Below, one piece after another: positions 17,436-26,154 of a DNA stretch of 45,209 nt. The DNA lies in the NCBI GenBank assembly GCA_945952225.1, contig CAMFHP010000067.1, forward strand, positions 1-45,209. Direction: 5' to 3'. A program made the translations under genes and the position numbers. The stretch comes from an uncultured Myxococcaceae bacterium. GTDB taxonomy: Bacteria > Myxococcota_A > Polyangia > Polyangiales > Ga0077539. The notes under the pieces are model-generated. The model ran no database searches and was not told the origin of the DNA. It saw only the letters and a program-made list of their open reading frames with translations. Positions within the stretch are counted from its first letter, which is position 1; every line of letters begins with the position of its first letter.

Positions 17436-18751
17436 AGCGCCGAGAGCGTGCTGGCGAGCGCGACGGCGAGGATGATCACGAACGACAGGAGCCCGACGGG
17501 GGCGAAGTCGAGGAAGCCGAAGCGGAGCGGCGTTCCGTCGGGGGCGCGCAGCGCGGCGCGTTCGACGAGGGCCTGCGTGAGGGGCCCCGCGGTGGCGGCC
17601 GTGAGAAAGAGCGAGCTGCCCGCGCACACGCTCAGCGCGAGTCCCGTGTAGATGGTCGCAGGTGGGTGCACGCGTGCGAGCTCCGCGGCCACATCGAGCA
17701 GCGCCGCCATGCCGGGGCCCGCGGAGAACACGCCGGTGATCAACGCCGCTCCGACGAGGAACACCGCGACGCGCGCGTGGGCCGTCAGGGGAAGGGCCGC
17801 GAGCCCGCGCGCCGCGCCGTGAAACAGCCCGCCCTCGCGCGCCGCGCCGACCATGACGAAGAGCCCGAGGAGAAAGAGCGTGGCTTCGATGTCGACCTTC
17901 GAGCGCGCGATGGACTCTCCGACGGAGCCCGCGCCGAGGAGCGCCGCCGACGCGCCGAGCCAGCAGATGAGCTCGGGGGAGAGACCCGACGACGCGGGCA
18001 CCGCGACCCATGCGATGAGCATCGCCGCGAGGGCGAGCGCGCCGGGGAGAAGGTACCTGCGGCGCACGCGGAGCCCGCGGTGGAGCGCGGCGAGCGTGTC
18101 GATGGTGAGGGCGGCGGTGAGCGGTGATCCTCCGACGTCGCGCGCGGGGCGGACGAGCGCGTCGACGACGGCGAGCAGGCCGATGAGCGCAATGGCCGTG
18201 AGCGGGGCGGCGCGAAGGAGGTAGGCCGAGAACGACATGGCGCCGCGGCCGAGGAGGAGGATCGCGGGGAAGTCTCCGATCGGTGTGGCCGCGCCGCCGA
18301 GGTTGCACGCGGTGAGCAACACGCCGAGCGTCCATCGGAGGTATCGCTGCGTGACGCCGAGCACGCGGAACACCACGAGCAGCACGGGCAGCACGAGCAG
18401 CAGCGCCGTGAGGTTGTTCACCAGGCCGCTGACGGCGTACATGCACACCGCGAAGGCGAGGGCGACGACGCGCGGGGTGGCGCGGGTCCATCGGGTGACG
18501 CGCACGGCGGCGATGGAGAACACCTCGGACGCGACGAGCACCTCGGTCACCGCGCCGAGGCCGACGAGCATCACCAGCACATCCCACGGGACCGCCGCGA
18601 GGATGCGCGCCGTGGAGGCGCCCGCCGCGCGCGTGGCCACGAGGCATGACACCGCCGCGCCCGCGAGCACGATCGTGAGTCGTCGCGCGGGCAGCACCGC
18701 CTGCAGCGTGACCGTGAGCACCAGCAGCGCGCCGAGCGCGAGCGGCGTCAC
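17432..18751 (-). CDS. ArsB/NhaD-superfamily (ion transporter) permease
   Basis: The protein has 439 residues with about eleven hydrophobic helices in two halves. The first half contains GLVNNLTALLLVLPVLLVV and CNLGGAATPIGDFPAILL, which resemble the re-entrant NIGG/GDPPN segment of ArsB/NhaD and SLC13-type transporters. The second half has TGVFSAGPGMAALL in the equivalent place. The substrate could be sodium/proton, an anion such as arsenite, or a carboxylate; sequence does not decide. The GTG start at 18751 overlaps the upstream gene's stop, so it is the last gene of a coupled three-gene operon. Confidence 0.75.
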   Translation of the reverse strand: MTPLALGALLVLTVTLQAVLPARRLTIVLAGAAVSCLVATRAAGASTARILAAVPWDVLVMLVGLGAVTEVLVASEVFSIAAVRVTRWTRATPRVVALAFAVCMYAVSGLVNNLTALLLVLPVLLVVFRVLGVTQRYLRWTLGVLLTACNLGGAATPIGDFPAILLLGRGAMSFSAYLLRAAPLTAIALIGLLAVVDALVRPARDVGGSPLTAALTIDTLAALHRGLRVRRRYLLPGALALAAMLIAWVAVPASSGLSPELICWLGASAALLGAGSVGESIARSKVDIEATLFLLGLFVMVGAAREGGLFHGAARGLAALPLTAHARVAVFLVGAALITGVFSAGPGMAALLDVAAELARVHPPATIYTGLALSVCAGSSLFLTAATAGPLTQALVERAALRAPDGTPLRFGFLDFAPVGLLSFVIILAVALASTLSAL

Positions 18752-19380
18752 GGAAGCACTCCCGTGAACGTCGCCGTCGGCGCCTCGGCGAGCCAGCGGG
18801 GGTACCGTCGCATGGGGAAGGGCAACACGTTCCACGCGAGGAGCTCGCGGAAGTGCGGGCGGGTGTCGGGGCCCATCGCGCGGAGCCACTCGGGGACCAC
18901 GTACGTGGTGCCGTGGTCCACGCCGTAGGCGAAGGTCATCGCGACGCTCCGGGGGCCTGCGAAGGTGTGAAGGTCGCCGAGTCGCACGCCGCGCACGCGC
19001 CCGCCGAAGTTGGCGATCACCCGCGACCAGTCTGCGGGCAGCGCGCTCTCGGTCAGCAGCGCGAGCTCGCACGTGGGGGCCGCCGCCACGAGCGCGTCGA
19101 GGTGGTCGGCCTCGACGCCGACGAGGAGCACACGGGTCGCCCCGTCGATCGCGGACAGCACCGCGCGCGCGTCGACCGAGGGCCCGGCGCTCCCACGCTC
19201 GAAGGCCTCGACCACGGCATCGAACACCGGAAACGAGGGCGCGATCACCTCGCGCATCGCCTCGAGCTCTGCCGCGCCGTGGGCGCGCGCCGCGCGAAGA
19301 AAGAGCCACGACGCAGCGCAGAGGCCCAGCTCGCCCGCGGCCGTGAGGAACGCACCGCGGAGGTCGGGCGCGCGGCTCAA
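18748..19380 (-). CDS. Protein of unknown function in permease operon
   Basis: The protein has 210 residues from a TTG start that overlaps the upstream stop (TTGA). No family is recognised. It has no signal peptide or membrane helix. Residues about 80-125 look like a Rossmann-type beta-alpha unit (VLLVGVEADHLDALV, then ELALLTES, then a helix and FGGRVRGVRLGDL). The C-terminal third is rich in aromatic residues and Pro (VVPEWLRAMGPDTRPHF, NVLPFPMRRYPRWL), suggesting a conserved substrate pocket. It lies between a His-rich protein and a permease with 4-bp overlaps on both sides, so the three are likely made together. Confidence 0.65.
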   Translation of the reverse strand: MSRAPDLRGAFLTAAGELGLCAASWLFLRAARAHGAAELEAMREVIAPSFPVFDAVVEAFERGSAGPSVDARAVLSAIDGATRVLLVGVEADHLDALVAAAPTCELALLTESALPADWSRVIANFGGRVRGVRLGDLHTFAGPRSVAMTFAYGVDHGTTYVVPEWLRAMGPDTRPHFRELLAWNVLPFPMRRYPRWLAEAPTATFTGVLP

Positions 19381-19865
19381 CGCCGTGCCTCCAGCGCGCG
19401 GATCAACGCATCGAGCATGGCGACGAGCGCCGCGTTGGCGAGCGCATGGTGCGGCGGACCGTCGACGAGACACGCTGCGAGCGCCCCTGCGAGGTGCGCA
19501 TCTCCCGCTGCGATGCGCCCGACCGCCGAGTCGGGGACCGCGAGGGGATACACCGGCACCTCGTCTGCCGCTCGGGTCGGCGGAACGCGCATCGGCACCG
19601 GCGTGCCCGACGACGGCGCGACCGCGTCGACGTCGGCGAGCGAGAGCGCGCGCGCGGCCAGAAGGATCAGCGCGTAGCTCGCGCCGCGATGATGATGCGG
19701 TCCCTCGTCGAGCAGGCAGCGCGTGATGAACGCGCGGTCGCGCGCGTCGGGCAGCAGCGTTGCGAGCGCGTCGGCGAGGCGTTCGCGGTCGAGCCCGGCG
19801 GGGGCGTCGCGGTGGGGCGGATGGTGGGGCGGATGGTGGGGCGGATGGTGGGGAGGCACGGGCAC
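19377..19865 (-). CDS. His-rich small protein with duplicated CLxDxxPHH motif
   Basis: The protein has 162 residues from GTG 19865; GTG 19859, better spaced from GGAG, is an alternative. The N-terminus is VPPHHPPHHPPHHPPHR, encoded by 12-bp tandem repeats. The body contains CLLDEGPHHHRGASYALILLA and, near the C-terminus, CLVDGPPHHALANAALVAML, which look like two copies of one helical unit. Clustered Cys and His suggest metal binding, by inference only. No family is recognised. It is the first gene of the three-gene operon ending with the permease, and palindrome copy 6 lies 13 bp upstream. Confidence 0.62.
   Translation of the reverse strand: MPVPPHHPPHHPPHHPPHRDAPAGLDRERLADALATLLPDARDRAFITRCLLDEGPHHHRGASYALILLAARALSLADVDAVAPSSGTPVPMRVPPTRAADEVPVYPLAVPDSAVGRIAAGDAHLAGALAACLVDGPPHHALANAALVAMLDALIRALEARR
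19811..19853 (+). repeat. 12-bp tandem repeat coding HHPP units
   Basis: GGTGGGGCGGAT is repeated three times perfectly plus a partial fourth unit (GGTGGGG). It encodes the HHPP repeats of the minus-strand His-rich protein. Copy number could vary in frame through slippage. Confidence 0.85.
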
Positions 19866-19878
19866 GCTCCGGGTTGAA

Positions 19879-19891
19879 GTTGGATATTCAA
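19879..19891 (+). promoter_or_regulatory. Conserved intergenic palindrome, copy 6
   Basis: GTTGGATATTCAA, 13 bp upstream of the His-rich protein start (minus strand) and 37 bp downstream of the pilin 2 stop. There is no plus-strand gene next to it, yet its orientation is the same as in the other copies. Confidence 0.7.
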
Positions 19892-19928
19892 CGATGTGGG
19901 CGCGTGCCCCGTCCAGCGTGTCGGTCGC

Positions 19929-20429
19929 TCAGTCGAGCTCGTTCGTGATCTGGATGATCGAGCCCTGCGTCTCACCCGAGTTCAGGATGCCCGTGCGCGA
20001 GAAGGTCGCGTAGTTGGGGTCGCCGTCGAGGTTGCCGATCGCGATGGCCGTGTAGCCCGTGGTCGTGCCCGGCGAGCTGTACTGGTAGTAGTGCCCCGAA
20101 TCGAGCGAGAAGCCGATGTTGGTCCACTGGCCGTTGGCGCTCCAGAGGGCGACGTTGGCGGGGTACTTGTTGGCGCCGGGCGAGGTCGTGGGCAGCGCGC
20201 CCGCGTTGACGTAGCTCACGCCGCCGCGCTCGAGGTTGGCCTGAAAGTACGCGAGCTGGCCCTGGTAGATCTTCGCGATGTTGCCCTGGGCCTCCGAGGT
20301 CTTCGAGCGCTTCACGTAGCGCGTGAACGCAGGGATCGCGACGGCCGCGAGGATGCCCAGGATCACCACCACGATCATCAGTTCGACCAGCGTGAAGCCG
20401 CGCAGGGCGGCCGGCGTGCGAATGCGCAT
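19929..20429 (-). CDS. Type IV pilin (PilA-like), copy 2
   Basis: The protein has 166 residues, the same length as copy 1. The leader MRIRTPAALRG is cleaved before FTLVELMIVVVILG. The mature part is almost the same as at 14006-14506, with about 17 substitutions clustered at surface-like positions (for example NLTW versus NGQW, and SATGYTARAI versus TTTGYTAIAI), so the two pilins could be alternate subunits. AAGGA six bases upstream of ATG 20429 is a good ribosome binding site, unlike copy 1. Palindrome copy 7 lies 59 bp upstream, shared with the divergent efflux operon. Confidence 0.9.
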   Translation of the reverse strand: MRIRTPAALRGFTLVELMIVVVILGILAAVAIPAFTRYVKRSKTSEAQGNIAKIYQGQLAYFQANLERGGVSYVNAGALPTTSPGANKYPANVALWSANGQWTNIGFSLDSGHYYQYSSPGTTTGYTAIAIGNLDGDPNYATFSRTGILNSGETQGSIIQITNELD

Positions 20430-20488
20430 GGGAAGTCCTTCTGTGAGAGGTCGAGGAGCACGTGCGGGAGGATCACCGCGCGTCGATA

Positions 20489-20501
20489 GTTGGATATTCA
20501 A
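20489..20501 (+). promoter_or_regulatory. Conserved intergenic palindrome, copy 7
   Basis: GTTGGATATTCAA in the 151-bp divergent gap between pilin 2 (59 bp away) and the outer-membrane efflux gene (79 bp away). It is the right-most copy; none is seen between here and the right edge. Confidence 0.7.
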
Positions 20502-20580
20502 ATAATTTGTCCCGCGCAAGACAAATGGCGACACGGGGGTCGTTCAGTCGCCGTTAAGGTGCGCGGGGTAGGGGAGTTCC

Positions 20581-21888
20581 ATGCGCTCCCGACTCGTGCT
20601 CTGCGCCGCGATGGTCGCCGCGTGCGCGTCGTCTCCGTGGGACCGCGCGCGCCTCGGCGACGAGCTCCGCGCGCGCACCGGGGCCTCGCTGCGGACCGAC
20701 GGGCGCGACACGACCTTCTCGCTCCCGCCCAATGCCTCCCTCGACGCGCTCACGCCCGCGCAGGCCGTCGCCGTCGCGCTCTGGAACAACCCCGCGTTCC
20801 AGTCGGAGCTCGCGCAGCTCGGCTTCGCGCGCGCCGACCTCGCCGACGCGGGGATGCTCCCGAACCCCACGCTCTCGCTGCTCCTCCCGATCGGTCCGCG
20901 ACCCGTGGAGGCCTGGCTCGCGTGGCCCTTCGAAGTGCTCTGGCAGCGTCCGCACCGCGTGGTCGCCGCGCAGCTCGACGTCGAACGCGCCGCCCGCGCG
21001 CTGACCCAGACGGGCCTCGACCTCGCCCGCGATGTGCGCCTCGCCCACGCCGACGCGACGCTCGCCCTCGCGCGCCGCGCCCTCCGCGACGAGCAGGTGC
21101 GCCTCGCCCGCGCCCTCTGCGACGCCGCCGAACTGCGTGTGCGCGCGGGAGACCTCGGCGCCCGCGAAGCCGCGCCCGCCCGCGTCGACCTCGGCCTCGC
21201 CGTCGACGCCCTCGCGCGCGCCGACCTCGACGTGCTCGCGACGCACACGCGCCTCGCGACGCTCCTCGGGCTGCCCCACGCGAGCGCGCCCTTCACCCTC
21301 ACCGCGGGCCCCGAGGTCGCGGCCCCCGATGCGCTCGAAGGCCTTGTGCGAAGGGCCCTCGCGCAGCGTCCCGACGTGCGCGCCGCCGAGCTCGCGGTCT
21401 CGGCCGCCGCCGAGCGCCAGGGCTGGGAGCGCGCGCGCATCGTGGGCCTCGTCGCGCGCCTCGACGGCTTCGGCCCCACGCCCGGCGTCGACGGATCGAC
21501 CTTCACCGCGCGCGTCGGCGCGCAGCTCACCGTGCCCCTCTTCAACCAGAACCAGGCGGGCCGCGAGCGCGCCGAGGCCGAACTCGAACGCGCCGCGTGG
21601 AGGCTCGTGCAGACGCGCCAGCAGGTCGAGGCCGACGTGACGCTCGCCCGTGCGCAGCTCGTCACCGCGCGCGACGCTCTCGACCCGTGGAGACGCGACG
21701 TGGTGCCCGCCGCCGACGAGGCCGTCGCAGGCGCACGCGCGGCCTTCGAGCGGGGAGACGCCGCCCTCGTCGCCGTGCTCGACGCCGACCGACGACGCGT
21801 CGACGTGCGCCTCCGCGACGCCGAGCTCGTCGCCGACCTGCACCGCGCCGCCGCCTCGCTCGACCGCGCCCTCGGAGGAAGCCCATGA
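20581..21888 (+). CDS. Outer-membrane efflux lipoprotein (TolC/CusC/CzcC family)
   Basis: The protein has 435 residues. The signal ends VAAC (Cys15), a lipobox. Two repeats of the TolC-family coiled-coil fold are seen: the first around ALWNNPAFQSELAQLGFARADL and the second around ALAQRPDVRAAELAVSAAAER, each followed by long Ala/Arg-rich helices. The beta strand region VGAQLTVPLFNQNQAGRERAE is typical. It forms the exit duct of a tripartite metal efflux pump. GGGGAG before the ATG is the ribosome binding site. Its stop overlaps the fusion-protein start, and five genes from here to 28103 form one operon. Confidence 0.88.
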   Translation: MRSRLVLCAAMVAACASSPWDRARLGDELRARTGASLRTDGRDTTFSLPPNASLDALTPAQAVAVALWNNPAFQSELAQLGFARADLADAGMLPNPTLSLLLPIGPRPVEAWLAWPFEVLWQRPHRVVAAQLDVERAARALTQTGLDLARDVRLAHADATLALARRALRDEQVRLARALCDAAELRVRAGDLGAREAAPARVDLGLAVDALARADLDVLATHTRLATLLGLPHASAPFTLTAGPEVAAPDALEGLVRRALAQRPDVRAAELAVSAAAERQGWERARIVGLVARLDGFGPTPGVDGSTFTARVGAQLTVPLFNQNQAGRERAEAELERAAWRLVQTRQQVEADVTLARAQLVTARDALDPWRRDVVPAADEAVAGARAAFERGDAALVAVLDADRRRVDVRLRDAELVADLHRAAASLDRALGGSP

Positions 21889-23054
21889 CCCGTCACACCC
21901 TCGCCGCGTTCGCCCTCTGCGCCGCGTGTCACCGCGAGAACGCGACCACGACCACGCACGCCGCTGCGACACCGCCTGCGACCGTCGCGCATCGCGTCTC
22001 CGAGTCCGAGCTCACCACGGTCACGCTCACGCCCGCGGCCATCGCGCGCCTCGGGCTCGCCTTCGACCGCGTGACCCGACGCAACGTCGCGCCCACCCGC
22101 GAGCTCGGCGGAGAACTCACGGCGCCGCCCGGTCGCGCGGCGATGCTCACGGCGCCCGTCGCGGGCGTGCTCCGTCGCGGCGCGGTGGTGTCTGCGGGCG
22201 CGCGTGTGCGACGCGGAGAGGTGCTGGCGACGCTCGTTCCCTTTGCGCCCGCGGACCGCGATCTTCGCGCGCAGGCCGAGCAGGGCGTCTCCGCGGCGCA
22301 GGCGAGGCTCACCGCCGCCGAGGCCCGCGCCGACCGCGCCGCCCGCATGGCCACGGACCAGACCGGCAGCGCCCGCGCGCTCGAAGAGGCCCGCGCCGAC
22401 CGCGACGTGGCCCGCGCCGCGCTCACCGCCGCCCGCGCGCGTCGCAACCGCCTCGGCAGCGGCGCGCTGGAGAGCGACGTGTCCCTCGCGATCCGCGCTC
22501 CGTCCGACGGCATCGTGCGCCAGCTGATGGTGGCCGAGGGGCAGGCCGTGAGCGCGGGTGCGGCCCTCTTCGAAGTGACCGCTGCCGACCCGCTGTGGGT
22601 GCGCGTGGCGGTGTACGCGGGCGACCTCGCGCGCATCGACGGAGCGCACGACGCGTCGGTGCTTCCGCTCGCGGGCGAAGGCGTGCCGAGGGCTGCGCGC
22701 GTGGTGACGGGACCGCCCACCGCCGACGCGAACGCGGCCACGGGAGACCTCTGGTACGAGGTGGCGAACGGTGACGGCGCGCTGCGTCCCGGCGAGCGCG
22801 TGGCGGTGCGTGTGCCGATGCGCGGCGAGTCCGTGGCGCGCGTGGTGCCGTGGAGCGCGGTGGTGTTCGACGTGTACGGCGGCGCGTGGCTCTACACCGT
22901 GAAGGACGCGCAGACCTTCGTGCGACGGCGCATCGAGGTGGCGCGCGTCGAGGGCGAGCTCGCGGTGCTCACGCGCGGTCCCGACGAGGGAACCTCCGTG
23001 GTCACCACGGGCGTCGCGGAACTCTTCGGCACCGAGTTCGGCGCGGGGCACTGA
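21885..23054 (+). CDS. RND efflux periplasmic adaptor (CusB/CzcB type)
   Basis: The protein has 389 residues. A short signal ends with a Cys pair (LCAACH), possibly a lipobox, followed by a His/Thr-rich linker. The lipoyl-type half around [30 protein letters not shown] precedes a hairpin of Ala/Arg helices (about residues 125-195). The second lipoyl half is [30 protein letters not shown] beta-barrel and membrane-proximal domain complete it. It links the inner-membrane RND pump to the outer-membrane duct. It overlaps the upstream gene by 4 bp (ATGA) and ends 2 bp before the pump gene. Confidence 0.88.
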   Translation: MTRHTLAAFALCAACHRENATTTTHAAATPPATVAHRVSESELTTVTLTPAAIARLGLAFDRVTRRNVAPTRELGGELTAPPGRAAMLTAPVAGVLRRGAVVSAGARVRRGEVLATLVPFAPADRDLRAQAEQGVSAAQARLTAAEARADRAARMATDQTGSARALEEARADRDVARAALTAARARRNRLGSGALESDVSLAIRAPSDGIVRQLMVAEGQAVSAGAALFEVTAADPLWVRVAVYAGDLARIDGAHDASVLPLAGEGVPRAARVVTGPPTADANAATGDLWYEVANGDGALRPGERVAVRVPMRGESVARVVPWSAVVFDVYGGAWLYTVKDAQTFVRRRIEVARVEGELAVLTRGPDEGTSVVTTGVAELFGTEFGAGH

Positions 23055-23056
23055 CC

Positions 23057-26000
23057 ATGACCTCGCTGCTCACGGTGATGCTTCGATTGCGCGCCATCGT
23101 GGCGCTCGCGGCCGCGCTCTTTCTCGTCGCGGGCGCGTGGATCGTGCGCTCGACGCCCGTCGATGTGTTCCCCGAGTTCGCGCCGCCGCGGGTGGAGATC
23201 CAGACCGAGGCGCCGGGCCTCTCGACACCCGAGGTCGAGAGCCTCGTGTCGGTGCCCCTCGAAAACGCGCTCGTCGGTGTGGCGGGGCTCAAGACCCTGC
23301 GCTCGAAGTCGGTGCTCGGCCTCTCGTCGGTGCTGCTGATCTTCAACGAGGGCACCGACCTCGCCGCCGCGCGCGCCCTCGTGCAGGAGCGCCTCGCCCG
23401 CGCTGGAACGCAGCTCCCCGCGGCCGCGCGCGCGCCGGTGATCCTCTCGCCGCTCTCGTCGCTGAGCCGCGTGCTCAAGGTGGGCGTCTCGTCGGCGACC
23501 CTCACGCAGACCGAGCTCACCGACCTCGTGCGATGGACGGTGCGCCCGCGCCTCATGGCCGTTCCCGGCGTGGCCAACGTGGCGATCTGGGGACAGCGCG
23601 ATCGGCAGCTCCAGGTGCGCGTGTCGCCCGATCGATTGCGCGCCCACGGGGTTCGCCTCGACGACGTGCTGCGCGCCACGCGCGACGCCGTGCAGCCCGC
23701 GCCCGGCGGCTTCGTCGACACGCCCAATCAACGGCTCCCGGTCTTTCACGCGCCCACCGTGGGCACCGCCGACGAGCTCGCGAACGTGGCCGTCACCGCG
23801 CGCGCCTCGGGCGCCCTGCGCCTCGGCGACGTGGCCCATGTGGTCGAAGACCACGCGCCCGCCATCGGCGACGCGATCATCGACGACGCACCGGGCCTGC
23901 TGCTCATCGTCGAGAAGCAGCCCGAGGCGAACACCGTGGCGGTGACCGCGGGCGTCGAGTCGGCGTTGCGTGCCCTCGCGCCGTCGATGCGGGGGGCGCG
24001 CTTCGACCCGACGATCTTCCGTCCGGCGAGCTTCATCGAGCGCGCCGTGGGCAACCTCCGCGAGGCGCTCGCCGTCGGGTGTGTGCTCGTGGCGCTGATC
24101 CTCGCGCTCTTTCTCTTCGACCTGCGCACGGCGCTGATCTCCGTGGTGGCGATTCCCCTGTCGCTCCTCGCGGCGCTGCTCGTGCTGCGCCTCCGCGGCG
24201 GAACCGTCGACACCATGGCCCTCGCGGGCCTCGCCATCGCGCTCGGTGAGGTCGTCGACGACGCGATCATCGACGTGGAGAACATCGTCCGTCGGCTGCG
24301 CCTCAACCGCCTCTCTCCGACGCCGAAATCGGCCTTCGAAGTGGTGCTCCGCGCGTCGCTCGAAGTGCGCAGCGCGGTGGTCTACGCGACGCTCATCGTG
24401 GTGCTGGTGTTCCTGCCCGTGTACCTGCTCGACGGGCTCTCGGGCGCGTTCTTTCGCCCGCTCGCGGTGTCGTACGCGCTCGGCGTGCTGGCCTCCATGG
24501 CCGTGGCGCTGACGGTGACGCCCGCGCTCTCGCTGATGCTCCTTCCGCGCGCCGCGGTGGCCCATCGCGAGGCGCCCTTCGTGCCGTGGCTCCGACGCGT
24601 GTACGGACGCGTTCTGCCCGCCGTGGTCGATCGGCCGAAGACCGCCGCGGCGCTCCTCGCGCTCACCTTCGCGGTGACGGGCGCGGCGTCGACGCGGCTC
24701 GGCGAGGGCTTTCTCCCCGAGTTTCAGGAGACCGATTTTCTCATGCACTGGGTGGGCAAGCCGGGCACCTCGCTCGACGAGATGCGGCGCATCACGGCGC
24801 GCGCGAGCCGCGAGCTGCGGGCCATTCCCGGCGTGCGAAATTTCGGCTCCCACATCGGCCGCGCCGAGGTGGCCGACGAGGTCGTGGGCCCGAACTTCAC
24901 CGAGCTCTGGATCAGCCTCGATCCGCGCGCCGACTACGCCCGCGCGGTGGCGCGCATCCGCGAGACCGTCGAGGGCTACCCCGGCCTCTACCGCGACGTG
25001 CAGACCTACCTTCAGGAGCGCGTGAAGGAGGTGCTCACGGGCTCCAGCGGCGCCCTCGTGGTGCGGGTCTTCGGCCCCGACCTCGCATCCCTTCGCACGG
25101 CCGCGGGCGATGTACAGCGCGCGCTCGCCGACGTGCCCGGCGTGGTCGACCTCAAGGTCGAAGCGCAGGTGCTCGTGCCGCAGATCGAGGTGCGCGTGCG
25201 TCCCGAGGCCGCGCTGCGTTTTGGTGTGACGCCGGGCGAGGTGCGCCGCGCCGCCGCCGTGCTCGTGCAGGGCGCGCGCGTGGGCGAGGTGTTCCGCGCG
25301 CCGCAGGTCGTCGACGTGACCGTGTGGGGCGAGGAGGGCGTGCGCCGCGACGTGGCTTCGCTGCGTGCGCTTCCCATCGAGACGCCGGGCGGCGCGCAGG
25401 TGGCGCTCGGTGACCTGGCCGACGTGCGCGTGGTGCCGACGCCCAACGTGATCCAGCGCGAGGGCGCGTCGCGACGCATCGACGTGACCTGCAACGTGCG
25501 CGGACGCGACCTCGGCACCGTGGCCCGCGAGGTCGAACGTCGCATCGCAGGGCTGAGCCTCCCGACCGGCCACCACGCGGAACTCCTCGGCGAATATGCG
25601 GCCCGCGCGTCGGCCCGCACGCGGCTCATGCTCCTCGCGCTGCTCTCGCTCGTGGGCATCGCGGCGGTGCTCTACGCAGACTTCCGTTCGGCGCGGGTGA
25701 CGGCGCTGGCCTTCGCGACGCTCCCCTTCGCGCTGGTGGGCGGTGTGTTCGCGGCGCTCGCGGGCGACGGCGTGCTCTCGCTCGGCTCGCTCGTGGGCTT
25801 CGTGACCGTGCTCGGCATCGCGGCGCGCAACGGGATCCTTCTCGTGAGCCACTACCGCCACCTCGAACGCGAGGAGGGCGTGGCCTTCGGACGCGCGCTC
25901 GTGATTCGCGGCGCCACCGAGCGCCTCGCGCCCATTCTCATGACGGCGCTCGCGACGGGCCTCGGCCTCGTGCCCCTCGTCGCCGCAGGAAACCGCCCCG

Positions 26001-26137
26001 GCCACGAGATCGAGCACCCGATGGCCGTGGTGATTCTCGGCGGTCTGGTCACGTCGACGCTGCTCAACCTCTTCGTGATGCCCGCGCTCTACCTTTGGCT
26101 CGGCGCGTCGGCGCTGGTCGACGACGACGAGGGCTGA
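23057..26137 (+). CDS. Heavy-metal efflux RND transporter (CusA/CzcA type)
   Basis: The protein has 1026 residues, normal for the HME-RND group, with two sets of six membrane helices and two large periplasmic loops. It begins with [20 protein letters not shown], a hallmark of CusA/CzcA (P-D/E-F after the first helix). The proton-relay helix shows [18 protein letters not shown] near residue 400 with paired Asp. The second half has [22 protein letters not shown] and GRPGHE-like [18 protein letters not shown]. It drives metal export from periplasm or cytoplasm with proton influx. The metal cannot be assigned: the helix-4 motif differs from those I recall for CusA (Cu/Ag) and CzcA (Co/Zn/Cd). Confidence 0.9.
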   Translation: MTSLLTVMLRLRAIVALAAALFLVAGAWIVRSTPVDVFPEFAPPRVEIQTEAPGLSTPEVESLVSVPLENALVGVAGLKTLRSKSVLGLSSVLLIFNEGTDLAAARALVQERLARAGTQLPAAARAPVILSPLSSLSRVLKVGVSSATLTQTELTDLVRWTVRPRLMAVPGVANVAIWGQRDRQLQVRVSPDRLRAHGVRLDDVLRATRDAVQPAPGGFVDTPNQRLPVFHAPTVGTADELANVAVTARASGALRLGDVAHVVEDHAPAIGDAIIDDAPGLLLIVEKQPEANTVAVTAGVESALRALAPSMRGARFDPTIFRPASFIERAVGNLREALAVGCVLVALILALFLFDLRTALISVVAIPLSLLAALLVLRLRGGTVDTMALAGLAIALGEVVDDAIIDVENIVRRLRLNRLSPTPKSAFEVVLRASLEVRSAVVYATLIVVLVFLPVYLLDGLSGAFFRPLAVSYALGVLASMAVALTVTPALSLMLLPRAAVAHREAPFVPWLRRVYGRVLPAVVDRPKTAAALLALTFAVTGAASTRLGEGFLPEFQETDFLMHWVGKPGTSLDEMRRITARASRELRAIPGVRNFGSHIGRAEVADEVVGPNFTELWISLDPRADYARAVARIRETVEGYPGLYRDVQTYLQERVKEVLTGSSGALVVRVFGPDLASLRTAAGDVQRALADVPGVVDLKVEAQVLVPQIEVRVRPEAALRFGVTPGEVRRAAAVLVQGARVGEVFRAPQVVDVTVWGEEGVRRDVASLRALPIETPGGAQVALGDLADVRVVPTPNVIQREGASRRIDVTCNVRGRDLGTVAREVERRIAGLSLPTGHHAELLGEYAARASARTRLMLLALLSLVGIAAVLYADFRSARVTALAFATLPFALVGGVFAALAGDGVLSLGSLVGFVTVLGIAARNGILLVSHYRHLEREEGVAFGRALVIRGATERLAPILMTALATGLGLVPLVAAGNRPGHEIEHPMAVVILGGLVTSTLLNLFVMPALYLWLGASALVDDDEG

Positions 26138-26154
26138 GAGGCTCCACGGTCACG

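Noticed and set aside
8638-19945. The shared string GCTCAGTCGAGCTCGT at 8638, 14003 and 19926 as a repeat or attachment site
   Set aside because: At all three places it encodes the end of a minus-strand gene (Glu-Leu-Asp-stop). Two are the duplicated pilins; the GH15 match is probably coincidence of the same last residues.
8112-20501. The GTTGGATATNCAA copies as classical integron attC sites
   Set aside because: GTTGGAT fits the GTTRRRY core, but no matching RYYYAAC half site or long imperfect stem was found 50-140 bp upstream of the copies inspected, the genes point in both directions, and no integrase is in the window.
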